A DNA stretch of 64,000 nt from a virus: IMG/VR virus record IMGVR_UViG_3300025131_009739, positions 1 through 64,000 of that record; one strand, given 5' to 3'. Numbering within the stretch: position 1 is the stretch's first letter; each line of letters begins with the position of its first letter. Position numbers and translations under genes: made by a program. Under the pieces are notes generated by a model. The model was not told where the DNA came from. It saw only the letters and a program-made list of their open reading frames with translations, and searched no databases. This document shows positions 57,678-64,000 of the stretch, in pieces.

Positions 57678-58138
57678 TAGTCTCTCTCTCCTATTTCTAC
57701 TGCTGCATAAAAAATCACAACTGATGTCACAATACCCGCTACGACACCTCCAGCAAACCACCAATGAGAATTTTTATTTGGTCTTTCTAAAGCAAATTTT
57801 TGGAGCCTGTTAACTTCTTCATCTTTAATTTTCAATATTGAATCATATTTTTGTTTTAAAAAATCGACTTCAACTTTTACTGTCGAAACCAAAAGATCGC
57901 ACCTGATCTCTTCTTTCTGTTCTATGTGAGCAGTTCTTAACCTGCATTGTGCAGCATTATATTCTTTCTCTGCAATCGATTGCGCAACAGCAGCTGAATT
58001 AAAAAGGACTCCAGGAAAAGGAGCTATTTCACCTTGATTCATTGGTTTAATTTTTGGCGTCTCTTGAGCAAAAACCAACAACGGAAAAGTTATAAGCAAA
58101 ACAGTAGCTAATATTTTATTCAACAATTTCAAAACCAA
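57677..58138 (-). CDS. Secreted/membrane protein of likely lysis cassette (spanin-like)
   Basis: Up to 153 residues; start codon is one of several TTGs between 58138 and 58123. Signal peptide (LNKILATVLLITFPLLVFA), then GEIAPFPGVLFNSAAVAQ, a two-cysteine helical region, a coiled coil with YDSILKIKDEEVNRLQKF, and a C-terminal membrane helix (WWFAGGVVAGIVTSVVIFY). The APFPGVLF element and the coiled coil with a membrane span recall spanin-type proteins that fuse inner and outer membranes at lysis. Assigned by features and context, not by clear homology. Confidence 0.55.
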   Translation of the reverse strand: MVLKLLNKILATVLLITFPLLVFAQETPKIKPMNQGEIAPFPGVLFNSAAVAQSIAEKEYNAAQCRLRTAHIEQKEEIRCDLLVSTVKVEVDFLKQKYDSILKIKDEEVNRLQKFALERPNKNSHWWFAGGVVAGIVTSVVIFYAAVEIGERD

Positions 58139-58520
58139 AAGTCTCCTTAACTAAATAGGCTAACTCTTGTGGTTCGTCAGAATGTTTTTCAACAATTTCT
58201 TTAATTCTTTTCTTTTTATTTTTGTCGAGAGTCTCATTCTTCTTTTTTAACTCTGTCTCAACTTTTTCAATTGTTTCATTAAAAACTTTATTTAAGTGCT
58301 CTTTTTCTTTCTTCTCTGCTTTATGAACTTCGTTTATGACATTAATTTGTTTTTTGTAGCTATCACTTCTTATTTCTAAAACTCCAATAGCAGCAGAACC
58401 GTCTTTTTTAAAAACAATCCAAAGAACATAAGTGTATATCAAAACAACTGGAAAGTACCAATAAGTTTTTAGCCAAAGCCAGCTCTTCTTAGCAGAGAGC
58501 TTAAATGTTAGCCAGCTCAT
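58116..58520 (-). CDS. Membrane-anchored coiled-coil protein of likely lysis cassette
   Basis: 134 residues. One N-terminal membrane helix (WYFPVVLIYTYVLWIVF), then a long charged coiled coil (EKKEKEHLNKVFNETIEKVE, KKKNETLDKNKKKR) and a short tail. This architecture fits an inner-membrane spanin subunit. It is joined to the preceding holin-like gene by an ATGA overlap and overlaps the next gene. Confidence 0.55.
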   Translation of the reverse strand: MSWLTFKLSAKKSWLWLKTYWYFPVVLIYTYVLWIVFKKDGSAAIGVLEIRSDSYKKQINVINEVHKAEKKEKEHLNKVFNETIEKVETELKKKNETLDKNKKKRIKEIVEKHSDEPQELAYLVKETFGFEIVE

Positions 58521-58720
58521 TCTTCTTTAAATCCATGCTTCCAAGCTGTGGCCATGTCAACCAGCGCTTGAGTACCAATATATGCCAGTGTAACAGCAAC
58601 CCAATTATCACTAGAAACAGAACCATGAACAGCAAGTCCTGTTGCAGTTAACCAAGCCAAAAATTTTCGACTTATAAATCTCTCCACATGTTTGTCCGCA
58701 AAAGCTTTTAAATTAGCCAT
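58517..58720 (-). CDS. Putative holin
   Basis: 67 residues. After a charged start (MANLKAFADKHVERFISRK) come two hydrophobic segments (FLAWLTATGLAVHG and WVAVTLAYIGTQALVDMA) and a charged end (WKHGFKEE). Size and two spans suit a class II holin that opens the inner membrane. The cell-wall enzyme is not next to it but at 7851-8342. Assigned from hydropathy and position. Confidence 0.5.
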   Translation of the reverse strand: MANLKAFADKHVERFISRKFLAWLTATGLAVHGSVSSDNWVAVTLAYIGTQALVDMATAWKHGFKEE

Positions 58721-58756
58721 AATAATTTCTCCTTTTTAATATTATATTATCTAGTT

Positions 58757-58963
58757 TTATTTATCTAAAAACAACTCATATTCCAACAAACTTTCATCTA
58801 GTTTGTCAAGAGCATATTGTTTTTCATTATATGAAGCGAATGCATCTTTGTACGCTTCTAAGACGCGGGCTGCCTCTTCAGCAATCCTTTCTAATTTAGC
58901 ATTTTTCTCCAAAATTTCTTCTAGTGACAGTTCGCTAGTGACAAGTTTTTCAGCTGTTTGCAT
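58757..58963 (-). CDS. Small coiled-coil protein
   Basis: 68 residues from ATG 58963 with GGAGG upstream: MQTAEKLVTSELSLEEILEK, then KLERIAEEAARVLEAYKDAF and KLDESLLEYELFLDK. Entirely helical with heptads. It follows the Mre11-Rad50 fusion gene, whose stop lies a few bases before. No function recognised; a partner of that enzyme is possible. Confidence 0.6.
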   Translation of the reverse strand: MQTAEKLVTSELSLEEILEKNAKLERIAEEAARVLEAYKDAFASYNEKQYALDKLDESLLEYELFLDK

Positions 58964-58979
58964 TTTGTATGTTCCCTCC

Positions 58980-61900
58980 TTAATAATTAACATAAGCAAA
59001 GTTACCCTTCTTTTCAATCTCAATTGTCATATCTACACAATCTTTCAATGTGTCCAAATGAGAAATGAGAAGAACAGTTTTGAAATATGATTTGACCATA
59101 TCTAAGATTCTAATAAATCCTTCCATATTTTCTTCGTCTAAAGCCGTTGCTGGCTCATCTAATATAAATAGATCCGGCTTTGGCAAACTTGACACATTTA
59201 ATAGTGCCAAACGAATTGCCATGGCTGCAATTGTTTTTTCTGAACCGGATCCTAATTCAATTGGTCTCGCATCAAATTTTGGATGCTTAATAAAAATCTC
59301 GAGTTTTTTGTCCTCTGCTTCAAAAAAGACCTGGAAGTCAACAATGTTGGCCAGCACTTTCGAAACTTCTGCATTAATATATGGTAATCGCTTTTTGATG
59401 ATATCATAAGCAACTCCATTAGAGTGTACACATCTCATAAATAAATCATAAGCAGCATATTCTTCGCGAAGATCATGAAGCTCTTGTTTGTTGTTCTCAA
59501 GATTTGTTAACATCTGTTCAATTGAACCATGCTCTTTGGAAAGTTCAATGAGACGATTTTGGCATTCTGACAAGTTTTCTTTTTCTCTCGTTGTAGCTCT
59601 CAAAAAATTATCTTTTTCAAAATTTAATGCTTCCAGATTTTCAATTGCTAACTTGTTCTTATTATATTCTACCACTTTTTCATTTAGTTGTTCAATCTCT
59701 TTTTTAAACCCAACAATTTTTGTTTTATTTTTTTGTATCTCCAGCTCATATGAAGAGTTTTCAGAATTTAGCTGACTTTGCTTTTCAATAAGCTTGTCAT
59801 ATTTTTCAATGTGTTCTTCAATCTTTTCTGGATTTAGTTCTTGAATTTCAGAAGATGTTTCTGTTTCTGTATTTCTTAACTCATCAATTTCTTGTCTTAC
59901 TTCATCAAGCTGTTTCAAGGCTCCGTAAGCATCTTTGATAAATTTGCAATGAGAAAATTCTTCGCCACAAGGAACTTCTTCTAAAAGTGCTGTTTTACCT
60001 TCTTTAATTTTTAGTTTGGTTTCATGCACTTTAATATCATTACAAATTAAATTTAATTGATTTTGTTTTTCAACAACAATAGATTTGTTATTTTTAATCT
60101 CTTCAATATCAAAATCATCATCTAAAAAGCTTCCAATTTTATCTAAAGTATCATTATTGTTCTTAATGTTTCCAAAAAACTTTTTATTCCTTCCAGTCAA
60201 CAAATCTTTTTCTTTTTTGTTTGTTTCTAAAGATTTTTCTGTTTCGTCTATATCAATCATTTCAACTGGAATTATATTTATTCTTTCGTTAATATCATCG
60301 ACTTGTGATTGATATGAATCAATCTTCTTTTCTATTTCTTCGCATGTGCTCTCTTGACTTTTATTTTCATTTTCAATTGCAACAAGCTTTTCATTTACTT
60401 CTTCTATTTGTTTATCAAATTCTGTACCCTCTAGTCTTTTAAGCATTCCTCTTAAATCAGCAACATCATCTTTTGCTAATTTAAACTTGCGTTCAAACAT
60501 TTCTAAATCTAGAAACTTGGCAAGAATTTCTTTTCTTCTTGTAGAGCCTTCACTAATAAACATAAGAGAGCCAAGTTGCGAAGCCATTGATGTAAAAAGA
60601 AAATCATCCAATGTCCCAAACATCTTTCTTATGCTTTTGTCAGTATCGTTTCTTGATAAACCATTCAAACTAATGTTTTCTCCAACAACTTCATCGCGCC
60701 TCGAAAAATCTATATCTGTTTTTGCTTCAACCGTTGTGCTGCCATGAAGCTTCTTTTCATATTTTTCTGTAGTTCTTTCAATTTCATAAACGTTGTGTCC
60801 AATTACAATCTCTGCCTTGCCTCTGCAATTGTCTTTTGTTTGATTAATCAGGTGAAGGTTCTTGCGATTGTTTTTGGAAGTCGAGTTGTACACAGTGTAT
60901 AATAAACTATCGATAATGCTTGATTTGCCTGAAAAGTTCTTTCCAAAAATACCAACAACCCCATTTAAGTTTTCAAAATTAATTTTATTCTTTTTACCAT
61001 AATTGAATAGATTGTCCCATTCAATACTTTTAAGTCTCCAATTAATATTTCTCGCCACTTCTTCATCTTCCTCAACAACAGAACTATATTTTGTATTGAG
61101 GTCCAAAACTTTTTCCATCACTTCATCGCTAGGATCGTAGTCTTTAAGATAATCTTTTATAAGTCTTTTTTGAACTGCCATATCTCGCAAATTTTCTTGA
61201 AAGATGTTCTTAATAGAATCATCCATATCTGCTCCATCACTGGTAGCTCTGTTTAAGAAAGTCACACTTTCTGGTTTAAATTTGGCCTTTGCCACATCAA
61301 CTGCTTTTTTTAATATGTCCAATGAGAGATTCTTATTAGAAACTAAACGAAGACGAGCGCCATCTGGAACTTTTATTTTGTTGGGGATTCTTCCTTTTGG
61401 TGTAAGATTAACAGTGATAAACGGTTTTGGGTTTATAAAAGAAACATGCTTGCAAGTAAATTTATCTTTATCTTGAACGTCCCATATCAACAAACCTTTA
61501 TCATTTGTCTCTCCTTGGTTCTGTTGAATTGTACTACCTGGATAACGAACCCTACCTTTAAGATCTAGCACCTGATTTGTTTTGTGAATGTCTCCAAGAA
61601 AAGCAAAATCAAATTTATCAAAGATTGATATATCATGATCTCCATGTTCCATTGTCCAACCGAGATCAGTTTTAACTCCAGAGATCGATCCATGATAAAG
61701 AGCAATATTAATTTTGTTTATGTCAGTTGGTTCAACCCACTTGTCTTCGTCAAAAATTGAAAGCACATTCAAGACAAACTTATCACCCACTAACACCTCA
61801 CCAGATGCCTTTAGGAGGCACAGATTTGGGTGTTCTAGGGCCTCAACGATAGGAGTGATGGCATCTTGCCTACTCGAGTTTCGGAGGTTTCCATCGTGGT

Positions 61901-62135
61901 TTCCGGGGATGACATAAGTGGGTGCAATGTCCGCTAAATTCTTGAGAAAGTTTGAAGCCATCTCAAAATATTCAGGACTCAATTGAGTTTTTGTATGTGC
62001 GAGATCTCCACAGTGAATAATACAATCGACTTCTTCCTCTCGCAACTTGTCGTATATTTGGTCGAATATTATACGATATTCATAGTGGTATTTTAAGTTG
62101 CGGATATGCGTATCCGCAAGGTGGGCGAACTTCAT
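58980..62135 (-). CDS. Mre11-Rad50 (gp47-gp46, SbcD-SbcC) fusion protein
   Basis: 1051 residues in one frame. Residues 1-360 are a metallophosphoesterase nuclease: ADTH at 7-10, HCGDL, PGNHDGN at 77-83, ALYHGS and LGDIH at 180-184. From 370 on is an SMC-type ATPase: Walker A FGKNFSGKSS (397-406), a long coiled coil with a central cysteine pair (VPCGEEFSHCKF) in place of a CxxC zinc hook, then the signature ELGSGSEKTIAAMAIRLAL and Walker B LFILDEPATALDE near 989. In T4 and bacteria these are two genes. It processes DNA ends for recombination-dependent replication with RecA and host DNA breakdown. Own promoter. Confidence 0.92.
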   Translation of the reverse strand: MKFAHLADTHIRNLKYHYEYRIIFDQIYDKLREEEVDCIIHCGDLAHTKTQLSPEYFEMASNFLKNLADIAPTYVIPGNHDGNLRNSSRQDAITPIVEALEHPNLCLLKASGEVLVGDKFVLNVLSIFDEDKWVEPTDINKINIALYHGSISGVKTDLGWTMEHGDHDISIFDKFDFAFLGDIHKTNQVLDLKGRVRYPGSTIQQNQGETNDKGLLIWDVQDKDKFTCKHVSFINPKPFITVNLTPKGRIPNKIKVPDGARLRLVSNKNLSLDILKKAVDVAKAKFKPESVTFLNRATSDGADMDDSIKNIFQENLRDMAVQKRLIKDYLKDYDPSDEVMEKVLDLNTKYSSVVEEDEEVARNINWRLKSIEWDNLFNYGKKNKINFENLNGVVGIFGKNFSGKSSIIDSLLYTVYNSTSKNNRKNLHLINQTKDNCRGKAEIVIGHNVYEIERTTEKYEKKLHGSTTVEAKTDIDFSRRDEVVGENISLNGLSRNDTDKSIRKMFGTLDDFLFTSMASQLGSLMFISEGSTRRKEILAKFLDLEMFERKFKLAKDDVADLRGMLKRLEGTEFDKQIEEVNEKLVAIENENKSQESTCEEIEKKIDSYQSQVDDINERINIIPVEMIDIDETEKSLETNKKEKDLLTGRNKKFFGNIKNNNDTLDKIGSFLDDDFDIEEIKNNKSIVVEKQNQLNLICNDIKVHETKLKIKEGKTALLEEVPCGEEFSHCKFIKDAYGALKQLDEVRQEIDELRNTETETSSEIQELNPEKIEEHIEKYDKLIEKQSQLNSENSSYELEIQKNKTKIVGFKKEIEQLNEKVVEYNKNKLAIENLEALNFEKDNFLRATTREKENLSECQNRLIELSKEHGSIEQMLTNLENNKQELHDLREEYAAYDLFMRCVHSNGVAYDIIKKRLPYINAEVSKVLANIVDFQVFFEAEDKKLEIFIKHPKFDARPIELGSGSEKTIAAMAIRLALLNVSSLPKPDLFILDEPATALDEENMEGFIRILDMVKSYFKTVLLISHLDTLKDCVDMTIEIEKKGNFAYVNY

Positions 62136-62161
62136 CGGACTCCTATTTTGCCTCTCTTGTT

Positions 62162-62190
62162 ACTATAACACAAAGTATTTTGCTTGTCAA
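62162..62190 (-). promoter_or_regulatory. Sigma70-type promoter for the Mre11-Rad50 fusion gene
   Basis: Minus strand TTGACA (62185-62190), 17-bp spacer ending TTGTGT, then TATAGT (62162-62167). A clear ribosome binding site AGGAG lies before the ATG at 62135. Confidence 0.8.
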
Positions 62191-62453
62191 GGATTAATAT
62201 TAAGATCTTCTTCAATCTCTTGCAACAAGTTCAAAAGCGCATCAAAACTTGCTGCAGCTTCCGGCGACCACTCCTCTGTTGTGAGCGACCTTAATTGCGA
62301 TAACAACTTCATTGCTTCTGTGGCTTTGTTCTCCGGAGGCATTTTGTAGCCGGGTGGCAGACGCTCTGAGGGATTAAATTCACTTTCATTAATATTTTCA
62401 AGCTCTTCTTTAATGATTTCTTTTAATCTTTCAGTCGAGATCTTCATTTTCAA
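62187..62453 (-). CDS. Small protein with LKEIIKEEL N-terminus
   Basis: 88 residues. MKMKISTERLKEIIKEELEN at the start, a Pro-rich central part (NPSERLPPGYKMPPENK), then a helical end with AAASFDALLNLLQEIEED. The N-terminal helix matches the proteins at 62622 and 5684. The gene overlaps the end of its upstream neighbour. No known domain beyond the shared module. Confidence 0.65.
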   Translation of the reverse strand: MKMKISTERLKEIIKEELENINESEFNPSERLPPGYKMPPENKATEAMKLLSQLRSLTTEEWSPEAAASFDALLNLLQEIEEDLNINP

Positions 62454-62625
62454 TTTCCTTTATTTGTTGTTGAATATAAGAAGCAGCTTTAAAAAAGACA
62501 CTCTTCGCCAAATTGTAATCGCCATTTGTATTTTTAAGAGTCATGTTAACAACTTCTTTTGCAAAGTGTTCTACAATAGCTCTTCTATCGCCTTCGCTTA
62601 AATTATTTGTGGTGGTTAGTTTCAA
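62431..62625 (-). CDS. Small helical protein, unknown function
   Basis: 64 residues: MKLTTTNNLSEGDRRAIVEH, then FAKEVVNMTLKNTNGDYNLA and KAASYIQQQIKEIENED. Short helical protein whose ATG overlaps the upstream stop as ATGA. No motif recognised. Confidence 0.6.
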   Translation of the reverse strand: MKLTTTNNLSEGDRRAIVEHFAKEVVNMTLKNTNGDYNLAKSVFFKAASYIQQQIKEIENEDLD

Positions 62626-62870
62626 TCTATTCTGCCACCGCTGCGTTCATGGGATGCCTTAAAAACAGCATCTAAGAGATCGTGGGCCGCAATATTAAAT
62701 TTCTGTATAACTTCTGGACCGACTTTCAATTCGTCTGCCAACTTAATAAAAAAGTCTTGTGAAGACCTTAACATTTTTTGAGCTTGTTTTAAATCGTCAA
62801 ATCGTCCTTCGGTGATTTCCTGAAGTTCTTCTTTAATAATTTGTTTAAGTTGAGACTTGGTTAGTTTCAT
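62622..62870 (-). CDS. Small protein with LKQIIKEEL N-terminus
   Basis: 82 residues. MKLTKSQLKQIIKEELQEIT, then a helical body with FDDLKQAQKMLRSSQDFF and VIQKFNIAAHDLLDAVF. The first 17 residues differ from the DUF3008 protein at 5684 by one residue, although the bodies are unrelated. ATGA overlap with the primase stop. See findings for the possible targeting role. Confidence 0.68.
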   Translation of the reverse strand: MKLTKSQLKQIIKEELQEITEGRFDDLKQAQKMLRSSQDFFIKLADELKVGPEVIQKFNIAAHDLLDAVFKASHERSGGRID

Positions 62871-63808
62871 TGCAACTCTCCTAAAGCTTCGTATAATAAG
62901 TAGTCATCAGAACCGCATAATGACGCTTCATTTTTTCGTTTCAAAAACTCATCTTTTGTCATCGACCCAATGTCGTCATAGCCGGCTGTATTTATTTTAT
63001 ATACTTCAATTCCATAATTCAATAAGTCTTTTATTATCTTCTTTGATTTGTTCTCGGCATCAACATCTAAACCAATATAAATTGGTGTATCATTCTTTAC
63101 GATCATCTGAAACAACTTTGAGTTCTCGCGCAAAGTAGAACCAAGAATTGGAACAGCATTTGGGCCAGCAATTATTGCATCAAAGATGCCTTCAACAATC
63201 ACAAGATCTTGATCGAGGTCTAGGTAAAGTTCATTAAATATTATATCTTTTGATACTGGAGGGTTGAGATATTTTTTCCATGCACCATTAAATGCTCTTG
63301 CAACAAAATAGTTTACATAACCTTCTTCATCAAAAGATGGAATGATAACTCTGTTATTATATTTTCCATTCATGCAACATCCAATTTTCCAACGAAGAAT
63401 CTCTTTCTTTGTTATTCCTCTATTCTTCAAATAATTTAAAGCAGGCGTCGTTACCAAAGGAAGGTTTTCATTTGCAAGAGATATAAATTCTTTTGGCAAG
63501 TCAAATCTTTGTATTTGTTCAGTTTCATCGTCTTCTGAAAATATATCATCAAATTTTGTTACATCTTCTCGACCATTTAATTTGTCCCATTGTTGAAGTG
63601 TGCGAAAATCACCATACTTTCTTACGAGACGCCGAAGAGAGCGACCATAATAATCACAAATCCAACACTTAAAAGCATCTTTCTCTAAATTAATAGAGAA
63701 TTTTCGTTTATGATGTTTGCATTTTGGACAATAAAAAAGGTGTTCATCGTTTGAATGATGAAATTTTCCAAAAATACTTTTTAGGAGTTGGAGCTTCTCT
63801 CCTTCCAT
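62867..63808 (-). CDS. DNA primase, CHC2 zinc and Toprim domains (gp61/DnaG-like)
   Basis: 313 residues. Makes RNA primers for lagging-strand synthesis with the helicase at 11283. Zinc-binding motif CPKC (27-30) with CWIC (48-51). Then KYNNRVIIPSFDEEG, and a Toprim core with VIVEGIFDAII (the metal-binding Glu) and YIGLDVDAE (DxD). Shorter than cellular DnaG, without a C-terminal helicase-interaction domain. Its ATG lies 28 bases inside the upstream resolvase gene, and its stop overlaps the next start as ATGA. Confidence 0.9.
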   Translation of the reverse strand: MEGEKLQLLKSIFGKFHHSNDEHLFYCPKCKHHKRKFSINLEKDAFKCWICDYYGRSLRRLVRKYGDFRTLQQWDKLNGREDVTKFDDIFSEDDETEQIQRFDLPKEFISLANENLPLVTTPALNYLKNRGITKKEILRWKIGCCMNGKYNNRVIIPSFDEEGYVNYFVARAFNGAWKKYLNPPVSKDIIFNELYLDLDQDLVIVEGIFDAIIAGPNAVPILGSTLRENSKLFQMIVKNDTPIYIGLDVDAENKSKKIIKDLLNYGIEVYKINTAGYDDIGSMTKDEFLKRKNEASLCGSDDYLLYEALGELQ

Positions 63809-64000
63809 AAATTATAACCTGCTCTCGCGATAATTAAACTGTCTGCCCGATCATAAGAACCAGGCTTGGGATTACCTTGTTTTGTATATTCTACCACAAA
63901 ATTTGGTTCGTTGTCAAGAATATATTGAAGAACGACCTGTTTTGCCTTTTCTCCACGAGGAATTTTAATACCATTTGATTTTCTAGCAGTTGATGCTCCA
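63781..64000 (-). CDS. RuvC-like Holliday junction resolvase (C-terminal part; runs off the right edge)
   Basis: 72 codons of the end of a gene entering from beyond base 64000, stop at 63781. The frame reads IPRGEKAKQVVLQYILDN and then SYDRADSLIIARAGYNLW. The D-x-A-D-x-L-x-I-A pattern is the catalytic C-terminal motif of RuvC-type resolvases (compare the DAADALAIA motif of bacterial RuvC). It would cut branched recombination intermediates before packaging. It overlaps the primase start by 28 bases. Confidence 0.75.
   Translation of the reverse strand, partial: GASTARKSNGIKIPRGEKAKQVVLQYILDNEPNFVVEYTKQGNPKPGSYDRADSLIIARAGYNLWKERSSNS

Noticed and set aside
63889-63914. TTGACA with an 18-bp gap to TAGAAT inside the resolvase gene
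   Set aside because: Unlike the other promoters it lies wholly in coding sequence and the spacer is 18 bp; it could serve the primase but I cannot separate it from chance.

Overview
The window is a 64 kb stretch of a large tailed-phage genome (myovirus, contractile tail, distantly T4-like). Every gene I can support lies on the minus strand, with tight packing and many ATGA or TAATG start/stop overlaps. The DNA is visibly AT-rich. The virion set (gp17-like terminase, gp20-like portal, gp21-like protease, gp22-like core, gp23-like capsid protein, gp13-like neck, gp18 sheath, gp19 tube, gp26-like and gp53-like baseplate proteins) is T4-type in order and sequence. The style of the small conserved genes recalls marine T4-like phages (inference). 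Both window edges cut a gene, so the genome continues on both sides.

Layout in transcription order (high to low coordinates): (1) 64000-58757, recombination and priming: RuvC-like resolvase (partial), CHC2/Toprim primase, three small proteins, and one polypeptide that joins Mre11/gp47 and Rad50/gp46. (2) 58720-57513, small membrane or coiled-coil proteins that look like a holin/spanin lysis cassette. (3) 57523-51493, two very large repetitive fibre-like proteins. (4) 51426-37943, head genes: terminase, portal, core proteins, protease, a phage copy of ribosomal protein bS21, another fibre-like protein, scaffold and major capsid protein, closed by a GC-rich terminator. (5) 37808-22049, neck, sheath, tube, baseplate and tape measure. 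(6) 21945-8879, replication: a short family-A DNA polymerase, a tubulin/FtsZ-like protein, ssDNA-binding protein, SlyD/FKBP-like isomerase, RecA, a possible lipoprotein, deoxycytidylate deaminase, 5'-3' exonuclease, DUF262-HNH nuclease with adjacent DNA methyltransferase, one tRNA, DnaB-like helicase and class II ribonucleotide reductase. (7) 8835-1, small accessory genes, GroES-like co-chaperonin, lytic transglycosylase, a nucleotidyltransferase-like gene, a full-length bacterial-type DnaE polymerase, a GIY-YIG endonuclease, dUTPase and a Dam-type methylase.

Regulation can be read from the DNA. Eight sites before the replication, recombination and accessory units carry a perfect TTGACA -35 box, exactly 17 bp, then a good -10 box. 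In the virion region I see none of these. Instead a short minus-strand motif, ACTATTTAT, recurs 14-45 bp before several structural genes. This suggests an early/middle class read by host sigma70-type RNA polymerase and a separate late class.

Points that stand out: a tubulin-like gene, two DNA polymerases of different families, a methyltransferase/DUF262-HNH pair that resembles a phage-borne restriction or exclusion system, bS21 inside the head operon, a SlyD-like chaperone, the Mre11-Rad50 fusion, and a shared N-terminal module (pattern LKxIIKEEL) on several small proteins that resembles a capsid-targeting peptide. No intergenic stretch exceeds 300 bases.
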